A DNA stretch of 64,000 bases from Lentisphaerales bacterium (lineage in GTDB: Bacteria > Verrucomicrobiota > Lentisphaeria > Lentisphaerales > Lentisphaeraceae): positions 1 to 64,000 of the forward strand of contig JAKVBD010000022.1 in NCBI GenBank assembly GCA_022446985.1. The letters are read 5' to 3'. Made by a program: the position numbers and the translations under genes. Under the pieces are notes generated by a model, which was not told the origin of the DNA, made no database searches, and was given only the letters and a program-made list of their open reading frames with translations. Position 1 is the first letter of the stretch. Each line of letters begins with the position of its first letter. This document shows positions 44,582 through 54,233 of this stretch, piece by piece.

Positions 44582-45673
44582 ATGACTAAGCTCATCATTG
44601 GTATTTTAGGGGTTCTCACCGGGATGGCAATTTTTGTAATCATCGCTTGGTTCTATGTAAAAAACAAAATCAAAGCTATGGCTCACGATCTGACAAATGC
44701 CTTAGGAGGCATGCAAGCCATCCCTCCATTTAAAATTACTTTACACGAAGAGTTTGAGCCAAAATTTAATCACCAACAAAACTTCACTCACTGCCAAAGA
44801 CTTTTACTTGCCAGCGACTTCCAAAGTGCCGGGACTTTTTTTACAGATCAAGTTGAAGGCTTAATCATCGAAGGTTTTGTTCATGCAGATGGCTACCTGG
44901 CTGCTCTCTATGACCATCCTCAAGCTGGTGTGTTTGTCGACATCGTGACTAAAACAGAAAATAATCACTGGTTTGTCATCAGCAGTAATTCACCTCAAGG
45001 AATGGAGTCTCCCGAAAACTGCACCAAGTCTTACCTGCACATTCCGCCCGATGAGGACGATTTAGTCACCAAATTATTAGATAAACTCAAAGAAGATACA
45101 AATGGTAAAAGTCTTTGTCAGTGGCAGATAGAAAACTTCAGAAGCATCTTTGAAAAAGCCTATAACAGTGAAATGCAGTGGCGAATCCAAAAAGGCGGTG
45201 TCACAGATGAAGAAATCTTAAGCGTCGCTGAATTAACTGGCCAAGAACCACCAGATGAAGAAATTCTTGAGCTGGTCAAAGATAATTGGAAAATGGCTAT
45301 TATCGGCCATGTTGATGATGAAGTAAGAGATGCCTGTTTAGAGACTATTTCCATGCCTCTTGAAGAATGGGAGAAGAAACGAGAAAGATTATTTATCATT
45401 CATTCTTATTCCGATCCGGATAACATCGCCTGTGACGTCACTTACAGCCTCATAGAAGATCAAGAAGAAAATGACAACTATGAAGAAATCTTTGAAGCAA
45501 AAGTTGCCGAATTAAAATCAAAACTCAACCAACAATCTAACCTGGCAGAAGCCTTTGAACGTATCAATCAAGAATTACCCAGTGAAAAGAAATATGAGCC
45601 ACTCTGTAAACTGGAAGCGCCCTATGAAGCAACTGTTTTCATTTCTCCAAAAATGTCCCATGACTACTGCTGA
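44582..45673 (+). CDS. Membrane-anchored hypothetical protein
   Basis: A 363-residue protein with one N-terminal membrane helix (about 4-26) and a large soluble, acidic rest. Two similar-looking parts, each including acidic helices and a C-terminal ELxSKLNQQ-like coil, are seen. I do not recognise a family. AGGG lies 8 nt before the ATG. It is followed by the zinc-ribbon gene after 85 nt. Confidence 0.65.
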   Translation: MTKLIIGILGVLTGMAIFVIIAWFYVKNKIKAMAHDLTNALGGMQAIPPFKITLHEEFEPKFNHQQNFTHCQRLLLASDFQSAGTFFTDQVEGLIIEGFVHADGYLAALYDHPQAGVFVDIVTKTENNHWFVISSNSPQGMESPENCTKSYLHIPPDEDDLVTKLLDKLKEDTNGKSLCQWQIENFRSIFEKAYNSEMQWRIQKGGVTDEEILSVAELTGQEPPDEEILELVKDNWKMAIIGHVDDEVRDACLETISMPLEEWEKKRERLFIIHSYSDPDNIACDVTYSLIEDQEENDNYEEIFEAKVAELKSKLNQQSNLAEAFERINQELPSEKKYEPLCKLEAPYEATVFISPKMSHDYC

Positions 45674-45758
45674 TTATAAACCCAATGCTCAAAAATAATG
45701 GCATAAGTCAAATACATTCAGTACATTTTATGACAATAAACTAAGTAAGCGATTAACT

Positions 45759-46448
45759 ATGAACTGTCCAAACTGTGCAGCCCCAATTCCAGCTAATACA
45801 TTAACTTGCCCTTATTGCCATTCTCGAGTCAGCGTCGACCTGAAAGGTGTTAATTTCGCACCAAAAGTCCAACATAAAACACTAATGTGTCCTCGCTGTG
45901 TAGATGTACCTTTGGAAGAAATCACACTGGAAATAGGCCATCAGGATCTAGATATCGAGCGCTGTCCAAATTGCCAAGGACTTTTCTTTGATCCCGGAGA
46001 ACTAGAATTCATGCTCGATCAATCGGTTAAGCATGTCTTAAAAATTGATCATAAAAAATTAGCCGCCTTATCCGAAGAGTCGACAATTGGCCGTATGAAA
46101 AACCGTTACTTAAAGTGTCCACACTGCACCGACCTCATGAACTACTATAATTATGGCGGCCGTAGTGGAGTTATAGTGGACTGGTGTAAAGAACATGGCA
46201 TATGGCTCGATGGAGGCGAACTCAAGAGACTTCTAGAATGGAAAAAGTTTGGTGGAGAAGAATTAAAAGACAATTGGGAAGATGCCAAACGCGCCGAACA
46301 AACCAGACAATTTAAGCAAAAAAACACTGCTCCTATGTCTTCTTTTGATTCCTACGATGATGAATCATACGATAATAGACGCAGAGGAATTGATATCATC
46401 GACATTGCCGAATCGATTTTTGATGTCGTTAAACACCTCATTAAATGA
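45759..46448 (+). CDS. Zinc-ribbon (zf-TFIIB-type) protein
   Basis: A 229-residue protein with three zinc-ribbon-like sites: CPNCAAPIPANTLTCPYC at the N-terminus, then CPRC...RCPNCQGLFFDPGELEFML (zf-TFIIB family) and KCPHC...DWCKEHGIWLDGGELKRLL as the second zf-TFIIB repeat. The C-terminus ends in a helical segment IDIIDIAESIFDVVKHL. No signal peptide; probably cytoplasmic. Members of this family have no known function. Confidence 0.85.
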   Translation: MNCPNCAAPIPANTLTCPYCHSRVSVDLKGVNFAPKVQHKTLMCPRCVDVPLEEITLEIGHQDLDIERCPNCQGLFFDPGELEFMLDQSVKHVLKIDHKKLAALSEESTIGRMKNRYLKCPHCTDLMNYYNYGGRSGVIVDWCKEHGIWLDGGELKRLLEWKKFGGEELKDNWEDAKRAEQTRQFKQKNTAPMSSFDSYDDESYDNRRRGIDIIDIAESIFDVVKHLIK

Positions 46449-46624
46449 TTTTTTGTTCTGGCTAGTACGAAAAAGAGAAATGTAGTTATAAATCTCCTTT
46501 TATAGGTATTTCCCACGCAAATTGGAAAGAGAAATTCAGAAAGCTGTAGATCTAACTTTATATCTTGTCTTGAAGCATTCTTTTAGGACTGTATTTTAAG
46601 CGCTTAATTAATTACGCGGGTATT

Positions 46625-47623
46625 ATGTACTGGTATTATAAAGTTATATTGTTTGCTATTGTCGGAGCTGCTTGTTACGGGATTTTTTCTCTCGTTAAAC
46701 CAATGCTGCCTGATATGCCTTTTTTCACTCAACAGGAGTCCACACAGGAGCAGCCGGTAACTCCAGAAGGAAATAATTCTCCAAGTACTAACCAGCAAAC
46801 TACTGCAACAACACCTTCAAATACAGTCAAGACAACTCAACTAGTTAAAGCCGTTCCACGCAAAGTAACTTTACCTGCAACTTTACAATCAAAGCTCACA
46901 GAAGCTAAAGACCTCTACACAAGACACCAAAGAACAGATGAAGCCTTTGAAATGGCCATTAAAACCCTTAACGACCCTTCTGTCCCTCAGTTTTCAACTG
47001 CCTGGTACGAAGTAGCCGATTTCATTTCAGCACTTAACACCAAGCTTGTCTTTAGTTCTGCTCCGTCAAACAGAAAAATCAACCATCAGGTAAAACGCGG
47101 TGACAGCCTTTCTAGAATCGCTGGTAACTACACAACTATTCGTGGTCTACAAAGAGGCAACAATATCCCTCTTGACAGTAGCAATATTCATCCGGGCAAT
47201 GTCCTTAGGCTATTTCCCGGCAACTGGTCAATAGAAGTCGTAAAGACTCAATATATTTTAATCCTTAGACAAAATGGGCAATTCTTCAAATACTACAAAG
47301 TCGGTATCGGTAAAGAAGACCGTACTCCTGAAGGTCAATTCAAAATTAGAGGTAAAGTGGAAGACCCAATATGGGAAAAACCAGGTGGTGAACGCATTCA
47401 ACCTGAAGACCCTCGTAACGTTCTTGGTACACGCTGGATGAAACTCATTCCCATGGAGGGGACTGCTATAACCGGGTCTGGTTATGGAATCCACGGCACC
47501 ACTCAACCCAACTCCGTTGGAACACCTGCGAGTCAAGGTTGTATCCGTATGCGGAATGAAGATGTAGAGGAGTTATTTGATATAATTCCAGATACTCTAG
47601 TAGAAGTTTTAATCAGGAAATAA
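46625..47623 (+). CDS. LysM and L,D-transpeptidase (YkuD) protein
   Basis: A 332-residue periplasmic protein: N-terminal helix (about 5-25), a Thr/Gln-rich linker, a LysM motif (about 155-200, HQVKRGDSLSRIAGNYTTIRGLQRGN...GNVLRLFPG), and a YkuD L,D-transpeptidase domain (about 207-330) with the catalytic SQGCIRM and upstream GIHGT. It cross-links peptidoglycan or attaches proteins to it. It ends 2 nt before accA. Confidence 0.92.
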   Translation: MYWYYKVILFAIVGAACYGIFSLVKPMLPDMPFFTQQESTQEQPVTPEGNNSPSTNQQTTATTPSNTVKTTQLVKAVPRKVTLPATLQSKLTEAKDLYTRHQRTDEAFEMAIKTLNDPSVPQFSTAWYEVADFISALNTKLVFSSAPSNRKINHQVKRGDSLSRIAGNYTTIRGLQRGNNIPLDSSNIHPGNVLRLFPGNWSIEVVKTQYILILRQNGQFFKYYKVGIGKEDRTPEGQFKIRGKVEDPIWEKPGGERIQPEDPRNVLGTRWMKLIPMEGTAITGSGYGIHGTTQPNSVGTPASQGCIRMRNEDVEELFDIIPDTLVEVLIRK

Positions 47624-47625
47624 TT

Positions 47626-48579
47626 GTGGACGCATTTAGCTTAGAATTTGAAAAACCTCTGCAAGAACTGCAGGAAAAAGTCACTAAAACTGAAGCTTTC
47701 AGTAAAGAAAACAACGTCGATATGAGCGCTCAGATAGCTGACCTTCAAAAGCAACTTGAAGATAAAAAAGCCGAGCTTTTCAGCAACTTGACTCCATGGC
47801 AACAAGTTACTTTAGCCAGACATCCAAAAAGACCATACGCTCTTGACTACATCGATCGTATTACAACTGATTTCATGGAACTCAAAGGTGACAGACGCTT
47901 TGGCAATGACGAAGCAATCATCGGGGGTTTTGCTAAAATTGATGGCGAACCGGTTATGATTCTTGCTCACCAGAAAGGCCGCGACCTTAAAGAAAGAAAT
48001 AAGCGTAATTTCGGTATGGCTCACCCTGAAGGTTACCGGAAAGCTCTTCGTCTAATGCAGCTTGCCAACAAAGCAAATGCTCCTGTAATTTGTATTATTG
48101 ATACTCCTGGAGCTTACCCTGGTGTTGCTTCGGAAGAAAGACACATCGGTGAAGCAATTGCTGTAAACCTTAAAGAAATGTTCAACCTGACTGTTCCAGT
48201 TGTTTGTGTTGTCATCGGTGAAGGTGGTTCTGGTGGGGCCCTAGGTATCGGTATTGGTAACTCAGTTATGATTATGGAAAATGCTTACTATTCTGTTATC
48301 AGTCCTGAAGGTTGTGCTGGCATCATCTGGAAAGATGGCAGCCGTGGTCCTGAAGCTGCAGAAGCCATGAAGATTACATCAAATGACCTTCTTAAGCTTG
48401 GTGTTGTCGATAAGGTTATCAAAGAGCCTGTTGGTGGCGCCCACGTTGATTACGATGTAACTGCCCAAAACTTCAAAGAAGCTATTGTTGCTGAACTTGC
48501 CAACCTTGGAAAGCTCTCAGATAACGAGCTCAAAAATCAGCGTTATGAACGCTTTAGAAAATTAGGCGAGACTGCTTAA
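47626..48579 (+). CDS. accA: Acetyl-CoA carboxylase carboxyltransferase subunit alpha
   Basis: A 317-residue AccA, the alpha half of the carboxyltransferase that makes malonyl-CoA for fatty acid synthesis, working with AccD. Motifs KGRDLKERNKRNFGMAHPEGYRKALR, PGAYPGVASEERHIGEAIA, GEGGSGGALGIGIGN and CAGIIWKDG are all present and the length is normal. GTG start, preceded by AGGAA. A strong terminator follows. Confidence 0.96.
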   Translation: MDAFSLEFEKPLQELQEKVTKTEAFSKENNVDMSAQIADLQKQLEDKKAELFSNLTPWQQVTLARHPKRPYALDYIDRITTDFMELKGDRRFGNDEAIIGGFAKIDGEPVMILAHQKGRDLKERNKRNFGMAHPEGYRKALRLMQLANKANAPVICIIDTPGAYPGVASEERHIGEAIAVNLKEMFNLTVPVVCVVIGEGGSGGALGIGIGNSVMIMENAYYSVISPEGCAGIIWKDGSRGPEAAEAMKITSNDLLKLGVVDKVIKEPVGGAHVDYDVTAQNFKEAIVAELANLGKLSDNELKNQRYERFRKLGETA

Positions 48580-48604
48580 GTTTTCTGAAATATCCGATTA
48601 TTTC

Positions 48605-48632
48605 CAAAGGCCCGTTTAGCGGGCCTTTTTTA
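48605..48632 (+). terminator. Rho-independent terminator after accA
   Basis: AAAGGCCCG and CGGGCCTTT form a 9-bp GC-rich stem with a 5-nt loop (TTTAG), followed by a T run. It ends the L,D-transpeptidase-accA transcript. Confidence 0.92.
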
Positions 48633-48751
48633 TTGCCTTAATTACTAAACATTTTAAAATTTACAAAAACTTATTTTCTTTTGTCACCCTATTTAGTATG
48701 ATCCGTATTAGTAGTTCAGTGCTAGTGTATAAATTATGCAAAGGACGAATA

Positions 48752-49665
48752 ATGAATAAGTTAACGCTTATATGTCTTACCTTACTGTGGACAATCTGCG
48801 GGCATGCAGAGCTTAAAATACCTAAAAAAATAAGTCACAGAAACCAAACATTCTTTAACTTAAGCCTATGTGGCTACTTAACCAGCGTAACAGCCGTCAC
48901 GGTGCTGGCTTTGGTTATAACCTCGACAACTTCGATCTGGATTTCTACTACAAGCGTTATTGTGAAGCTCTTATCCCAATTGACGATGCTGTTGGTCGTA
49001 CAATGAAACACCTTGAAAAAAATGGTGAGCTTGATAACACAATTTTCCTTTACATGGCCGACAACGGTTTCCAGTTCGGTGACCATGGCCTTATCGACAA
49101 AAGAACTGCTTATGAAGCTTCAATGCGCGTTCCTATGATCATTCGCTACCCTCAAAGCTTTAAAGGCGGAACTGTAATCGAGGACGTCGTCGCCAACATC
49201 GATGTTGCACCAACTCTACTTGAAGCTGCTGGTCTTGAAAAGCCTGAGCAAATGCATGGTGACAGTTTCTGGAAAATCCTACACGGTGAAAAAATTCCTT
49301 GGCGTGAAGTTCTACTTTACGAATACTTCTGGGAATGTAACTACCCTCACACTCCTACAACTCACGCTGTTCGTGGCAAACGTTATAAATTCATTCGTTA
49401 CCACGGTATCTGGGACACAGATGAACTTTACGACATCATCGATGATCCTGAAGAGAAGCACAATCTTATCAACAAGCCTGAACACAAAGAAAGAATAAAG
49501 AAGATGAGAGATCAAATCTTCGAAATTCTTCACAGTACTGACGGCAAGTCTGTTCCAATGCTCGAAGACCGCGGTCGTCAGTTCTATAACCGCGACATAA
49601 AAGGTTCAAAGCAGGGCGAATTCCCTGAATACTTCTTTGACAAAATGGAACCTGTGAAAAAATAA
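48752..49665 (+). pseudogene. Sulfatase gene with deleted N-terminal half
   Basis: The ATG at 48752 gives a signal peptide (LTLICLTLLWTICGHAE), but after about 40 codons the frame is lost. A second frame, open from 48868 to 49665 (265 codons), encodes the C-terminal half of a formylglycine sulfatase (NGELDNTIFLYMADNGFQFGDHG, DVAPTLLEAAGL, RGKRYKFIRYHG). The central catalytic half with the CxPSR motif is missing. This looks like an internal deletion plus frameshift in a formerly complete gene. A terminator follows at 49.68 kb. Confidence 0.75.
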
Positions 49666-49676
49666 TTTCACTCTTT

Positions 49677-49702
49677 AAAGGCTGCTTCGCAGCCATTTTT
49701 TA
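49677..49702 (+). terminator. Rho-independent terminator after the sulfatase remnant
   Basis: GGCTGC and GCAGCC (49680-49694, loop TTC) form a 6-bp stem followed by A and six T's. Confidence 0.85.
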
Positions 49703-49760
49703 TGCCCTGATCATACAGATACACAATACAAGTATGCTTCTGGACGCCATTTGTAAAAAT

Positions 49761-49790
49761 AAACTAAAATTTGAATATAAATTTTAGTTT
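49761..49790. repeat. AT-rich perfect palindrome
   Basis: AAACTAAAATTT and AAATTTTAGTTT are exact reverse complements (12 bp) around a 6-nt spacer. It lies about 110 bp before the sulfatase gene and 25 bp before its likely promoter; possible regulator site or mRNA hairpin. Confidence 0.6.
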
Positions 49791-49814
49791 TATATTTAAA
49801 CCATCCAAATTCTT

Positions 49815-49844
49815 TTGTTAATTCCGCTTATATGAGTGTATGAT
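49815..49844 (+). promoter_or_regulatory. Likely promoter of the sulfatase gene
   Basis: TTGTTA (49815-49820) and TATGAT (49839-49844) with 18-bp spacing precede the sulfatase ATG by about 60 bp. Confidence 0.4.
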
Positions 49845-49902
49845 TGTTTTAAATACTCAGTCAGATCAGTTAATTTTTCTGAAATACTAAAGGAATTAAA
49901 GA

Positions 49903-51447
49903 ATGAAAGCTCTGATACTTCTGCTTTTAACGGCAACCTTTCTCAGTGCCAAAGAAAGGCCAAATATCTTATTTATTTTTACCGATGATCAGTCGACTAG
50001 AACTGTCAGTTGCTATCCAGATGCCCATGACTGGGTAAATACTCCTCACACAGACTCTCTTGCCAAAGAAGGCGTTCTCTTTTCACACGCTTACATCGCG
50101 TCTTGGTGTATGCCTTCCCGTGCCAATATGTTAACTGGTCTTCATCAGCATGGCATGGAATCTCTACGCATGGTCGATCCTTACCCAAAAGCAGTTTACG
50201 ATCCTGAAAAATGTCGTTTTTGGGCTAAAGATCTCAGGGAAAATGGCTACCACACAGCCATGCTCGGTAAGTGGCACGTAGCAGTCGATGCCGGCTATGG
50301 ACGTGACTGGGATTATCAAAAAGTCTGGAACCGTGCAAAATATCCGGATAATGCGCCAAATTACTATGACAATCAATTGATTGAGACCAATGGGGGTAAA
50401 GCGGTCATGACCAAGGGATACACAACTGACAATTACACTGATTGGGCCGTAGATTACATCAATGGCAAAAATCGCGATGAAAGCAAACCATGGTTTCTTT
50501 GGCTCTGTTATGGTGCAGTTCATGGCCCCTTTACTCCAGCTGAAAGACATTTAAAAGATTACGCCAATGCTCGCGTTCCAAAAATTGGCGATCTCTACAA
50601 AGGTTCACGTGCAAACAAGCCACAGTATGTAAAAAACATGGAAATGTGGACTGAAAAAGATGGTGTCCCTGTAGAGGCTCCTCGTAAAGGCAAAACACCT
50701 GTAGGAATGGTTGATACACCGGGAAGAACTCTCGCTGATTGGATTCGACAGTACAACCAGGGGGTTTTAGCCATCGATGAAGGAGTTGGCCGTCTTCTGA
50801 AATCCCTCAAAGATTCAGGACAGGATGAAAACACCATCGTTATCTTTACTTCTGATCAAGGTTTTGCCTGGGGTCAAAAAGGCTTTAAATCAAAAGTCGC
50901 GCCTTACTTCTCAACTATTGCAGCCCCACTTATCTTTAAACTTCCAAAGAAATTTCAGGATAAGTATAAAGCAACAGGAACAACAGTAAGTGCTCCAGTA
51001 AGCGGCATCGATATTCCATCGACGATTTACTCCCTCATAGGCTTGGGAACTCCTTGGTACTTCCACGGCCAGGACTTAACCCCTCTACTTCAAGACCCAA
51101 CGACTGAGTGGGATAAACCAGCAGTTGTTGTCCATACTGCCAGTCAATACGGATCTGACACAGATACTATCCCGCCAAAAGGCGACAAGAAGCTTTATCA
51201 CGGCCCGGGTGTTCCATGGTATGTTATGGTTAGTCAAGACCGCTACAAGTACATAAGAACTTTAGTCGAAGGTGAAACTGAAGAACTTTACGATCTCATC
51301 AGTGACCCTCAGGAGCTCAATAACCTGGCAGTCAATCCAAAGTACAAAGACGTGATGGATATCTACCGCAAATTAACTATCGACGAACTCAAAAGAACAG
51401 AAGCCGGCTTTGTCGATAACATGCCTGCCGTCAAAAAGCACTACTAA
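49903..51447 (+). CDS. Formylglycine-dependent sulfatase
   Basis: A 514-residue type I sulfatase with a signal peptide ending at about Ala16, the N-terminal metal site NILFIFTDDQ, and the formylglycine motif C69-M-P-S-R. Further metal-site residues appear in GKWH and IVIFTSDQG. The Cys form is matured by an FGE- or anSME-type enzyme not seen here. It probably releases sulfate from polysaccharides in the periplasm or outside. AAAGGAATTAAAG precedes the ATG. A close-lying remnant of another sulfatase is upstream, and a third is at 52.4-54.2 kb. Confidence 0.92.
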   Translation: MKALILLLLTATFLSAKERPNILFIFTDDQSTRTVSCYPDAHDWVNTPHTDSLAKEGVLFSHAYIASWCMPSRANMLTGLHQHGMESLRMVDPYPKAVYDPEKCRFWAKDLRENGYHTAMLGKWHVAVDAGYGRDWDYQKVWNRAKYPDNAPNYYDNQLIETNGGKAVMTKGYTTDNYTDWAVDYINGKNRDESKPWFLWLCYGAVHGPFTPAERHLKDYANARVPKIGDLYKGSRANKPQYVKNMEMWTEKDGVPVEAPRKGKTPVGMVDTPGRTLADWIRQYNQGVLAIDEGVGRLLKSLKDSGQDENTIVIFTSDQGFAWGQKGFKSKVAPYFSTIAAPLIFKLPKKFQDKYKATGTTVSAPVSGIDIPSTIYSLIGLGTPWYFHGQDLTPLLQDPTTEWDKPAVVVHTASQYGSDTDTIPPKGDKKLYHGPGVPWYVMVSQDRYKYIRTLVEGETEELYDLISDPQELNNLAVNPKYKDVMDIYRKLTIDELKRTEAGFVDNMPAVKKHY

Positions 51448-51500
51448 AACTCTAGAAACACCGGCAATTTGCCGATAAAAACATCGAGCAGATAGCTCTT

Positions 51501-51540
51501 AGACAGGATAAACAGGTTTTTATCCTGTCTAAAAAAGACT
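51501..51540. repeat. Palindromic repeat with nearby partial copy
   Basis: AGACAGGATA and TATCCTGTCT (51501-51510, 51521-51530) are perfectly complementary, followed by AAAAAAGACT. The right arm with the A run (ATCCTGTCTAAAAAAGACT) recurs 74 bp later with one change (about 51597-51615). It looks like a small REP-type element. It is not a normal terminator because no T run follows on either strand. Confidence 0.55.
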
Positions 51541-51614
51541 CTCGAAATCGCCCCTACAAAATATACCTCTTGTAGATCTAGAACAGATTCTGTGAATCCT
51601 ATCTAAAAAAGACT

Positions 51615-52307
51615 TTAAACTGTCTTCCCCGAGACTTCCTCTGAACTTTGATCTTCACAAATAATATTCACCAAAAGCACAAAGAAGCATAGAACTATAT
51701 TAAATAACGGCACCTGAAGAAGTGTGGGCAACGAATAAATAATGGCACACATAGGAAACCAAACAACCCAGGTCGAAACCAGAAGAGATGGGATCTTGAG
51801 GGTAAACATTTCGCGACTCAACTCTTTTTTAAATCTCTTAAAAGAAAAACCACAATCCATCCAAAAATAACAGAGAGCTATACAAGGTGCGGCATAGACC
51901 GGGTTCCAGACAAATTGATCAAAAAGAACCTTACTGGCAATCACTTTAAAAGTGGCTTCATCGCCAAACCAAATTGCCTGATAGCGATAAAAGAAGTCGA
52001 TTTCAATCCCCTTCCAAAACCAAAAACAAGAATAAAAAATAGTACTGGCAAGTGCTTTCTCACGCGAAATTCTTTTAGTCAAGATAAGAAATGCAACAGG
52101 AATGACACCACCTGCCAAACAAGTGGATATTCCAGAAAAAAGAAAACCACTACTTTGCTTAAGCTCACTGATCTTTTGACAGACCTCCTGAACATACTGA
52201 ACATTGTAATAGCCAAGAACTATTAACAACCCTAGAATCTGTAGAACTATTCCCGGAATAAGATTAGCCTTTATACCGGCTTTGCATTTTTGAAGTAAGA
52301 TTTTCAT
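51615..52307 (-). CDS. Membrane protein, Mpv17/PMP22-like
   Basis: A 230-residue protein with four or five hydrophobic segments. The DQFVWNPVYAAPCIALCYFWM segment and the late LVSTWVVWFPMCAIIYSLPTLLQVPLFNIVLCFFVLLVNI segment resemble the Mpv17/PMP22 family (D-Q-x4-P and W-x-x-W/F-P near the C-terminus), which also occurs in some bacteria. AGGATTCAGG precedes the ATG. Function unknown. It lies between two sulfatase genes. Confidence 0.6.
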   Translation of the reverse strand: MKILLQKCKAGIKANLIPGIVLQILGLLIVLGYYNVQYVQEVCQKISELKQSSGFLFSGISTCLAGGVIPVAFLILTKRISREKALASTIFYSCFWFWKGIEIDFFYRYQAIWFGDEATFKVIASKVLFDQFVWNPVYAAPCIALCYFWMDCGFSFKRFKKELSREMFTLKIPSLLVSTWVVWFPMCAIIYSLPTLLQVPLFNIVLCFFVLLVNIICEDQSSEEVSGKTV

Positions 52308-52382
52308 GACCTGAATCCTAAAAGCATTATGTATATTTTCAATTTGCTTTTAGGATCCAGATGAGAAATCACCAAATTTTAA

Positions 52383-54233
52383 TCAGCGAATAACTTTAAT
52401 GGAGTCGACTTCAAACTTCGCTCCGACTACAGATTCTAACTTCAGGCTGACTGACTGAATAGTCCCCTGCCAACTCGAATTTCCCTGAAGAGCTATACTC
52501 ACTTCTTGAAAGCCTTCACCCTTAATTTCTGAACTTCCTAACTGATTACCATTCGCCATAACTACTATTTTCGCTTCTGCAGAAGCTTTAATTATGATCT
52601 GAATAGACTTATCTGCAGGCTTAGCGGATATTTTTAGGCCATAGCGCTTTAGAGCTCCAGTAATGCTATTTAGCTCAAAATCCAGGTACCCCAGAAAGCC
52701 TGCCAGCTTAGATTTAATATCATCACTCTGCCAGCCTTCTGTCTGCCAACCACCGCAATTAAAGTCAAATGTCAGCAAACCATCTTTAGGATCACGGCTA
52801 TTTAGAGATTCCCATTTATCTGAAAGACCATCGCCATCGCTGTCAACTCGGTACTCCTCATACTCAACATTAACACCTTCGCCCCACTTAGTTCCTTCGC
52901 CGTTTGTCTTCAATGCTTCGATAGGCTCTTCTCCGGCACCTTTGTCGCCTTTAGCGAGCCATTTATCCATTATCTCCCTATGCTTTATAAGCTCAGACTT
53001 AAATGCAGGATCATTGGCAAGATCATGAACCATAGCTGGATCTTTAATTACATCGTAAAATTCTTCAACAGGACGCTCACCGAAGTAAATTCTTTTTAAA
53101 TCTGCAGAGAGCTGACCTTCTTTGTAGAGCTTGTGCATACTTTTAGTATACGGTTTATTGTCTCGATACTGAGGCTGAAGTAATACCCGGTCTAACTTAA
53201 AGTTTCTAACATAGCGAAAACGATCTGTCCTCACTGTTCTGACTCGGTCAATAGTATGATCCAGACGGTCTTTGCCCGAACCTATAAAGCTTCTCTCTTT
53301 AAAATTCTCTGCAAAGAGATTTTGTCCTTCATACCAATTCGGCAATTCTATACCAGCCCAGGAAAGAGTTGTTGCTGTCAAATCGAGAGTATTAATAAGG
53401 TCATTTCTTACTTTCCCTTTTGGGACGTATTTTTCAGGGCCCATCATCATGAAAGGAACATGAAGTCCGCCCTCCGTAGTCATCTGCTTGTGTCGAAGCA
53501 AATTATTCGCCCCATGGTCGGAAAAGTAGACTACAATGGTATTTTCAGCCAAACCAGAAGCTTTTAGATTCTTTAAGATATTCCCTATAAAATCATCATC
53601 TTTGCGAATAGCATCATAATGCTGAGCAACTACTTCGCGGTGGATTTGGTCTTGAGGGTAATCCTTCGGGACTGTTACTTCACCGGGACTGGCTTTACGG
53701 TCTTGAGGAAATTTTGATGTATTGTTTTTACCGCCCTTAGTTTGGATCTGACCGAAGAATGGTTGTTTACCTTTTAGCTCATTAAAAGGGTTTTTACCTT
53801 TAGGTTTCAAAGAATAAACTGCCTTTTCATCCCATTCAAAATTGTAATCCGTCTTACCTATATTGAATGTTTCATAGCCATGTTCACGCATAATTTGCGG
53901 AAGTAGCTTATACCCCTCTGGCAAGTAAATTTTAGCCGGTCCACGAGAAGATCGATGCTCATGGGCACCAAAACGAATCTGGTTTTGACCGACAATCATT
54001 GCAGAACGACAAGCCGAACAAACCGGCGCCGGCACAAAAGCTCTATTGAAAATAACTCCCTGACTCGCTATTGAATCAATATTTGGTGTTTTACCTTTAT
54101 TTACTTTATCTCCATAGCAACCCATCCATGGTGAGGTATCCTCTGCATAGATCCAAAGAATATTTGGTTTTTCAGAAGCCAGAACAGGCATTGAGAACAG
54201 TAGACACATCAACAACAAAAACACACTTCTCAT
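52383..54233 (-). CDS. Sulfatase with C-terminal calcium-binding linker and extra domain
   Basis: A 616-residue sulfatase. Signal peptide ends near Ala19; NILWIYAEDTSPWMGCYG provides metal ligands; the formylglycine site reads CSACR (Cys72), a C-x-A-x-R variant of CxPSR. VVYFSDHGANN is the second metal site. After the catalytic domain comes DSDGDGLSDKWE (about 461-473), a thrombospondin-type calcium-binding motif, and a 140-residue C-terminal beta-rich domain that might bind carbohydrate. AAGGAAG precedes the ATG. Confidence 0.9.
   Translation of the reverse strand: MRSVFLLLMCLLFSMPVLASEKPNILWIYAEDTSPWMGCYGDKVNKGKTPNIDSIASQGVIFNRAFVPAPVCSACRSAMIVGQNQIRFGAHEHRSSRGPAKIYLPEGYKLLPQIMREHGYETFNIGKTDYNFEWDEKAVYSLKPKGKNPFNELKGKQPFFGQIQTKGGKNNTSKFPQDRKASPGEVTVPKDYPQDQIHREVVAQHYDAIRKDDDFIGNILKNLKASGLAENTIVVYFSDHGANNLLRHKQMTTEGGLHVPFMMMGPEKYVPKGKVRNDLINTLDLTATTLSWAGIELPNWYEGQNLFAENFKERSFIGSGKDRLDHTIDRVRTVRTDRFRYVRNFKLDRVLLQPQYRDNKPYTKSMHKLYKEGQLSADLKRIYFGERPVEEFYDVIKDPAMVHDLANDPAFKSELIKHREIMDKWLAKGDKGAGEEPIEALKTNGEGTKWGEGVNVEYEEYRVDSDGDGLSDKWESLNSRDPKDGLLTFDFNCGGWQTEGWQSDDIKSKLAGFLGYLDFELNSITGALKRYGLKISAKPADKSIQIIIKASAEAKIVVMANGNQLGSSEIKGEGFQEVSIALQGNSSWQGTIQSVSLKLESVVGAKFEVDSIKVIR

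Noticed and set aside
51466-51482. CGGCAA-TTGCCG hairpin after the sulfatase gene
   Set aside because: Short stem with almost no loop and no T run, so not a convincing terminator.
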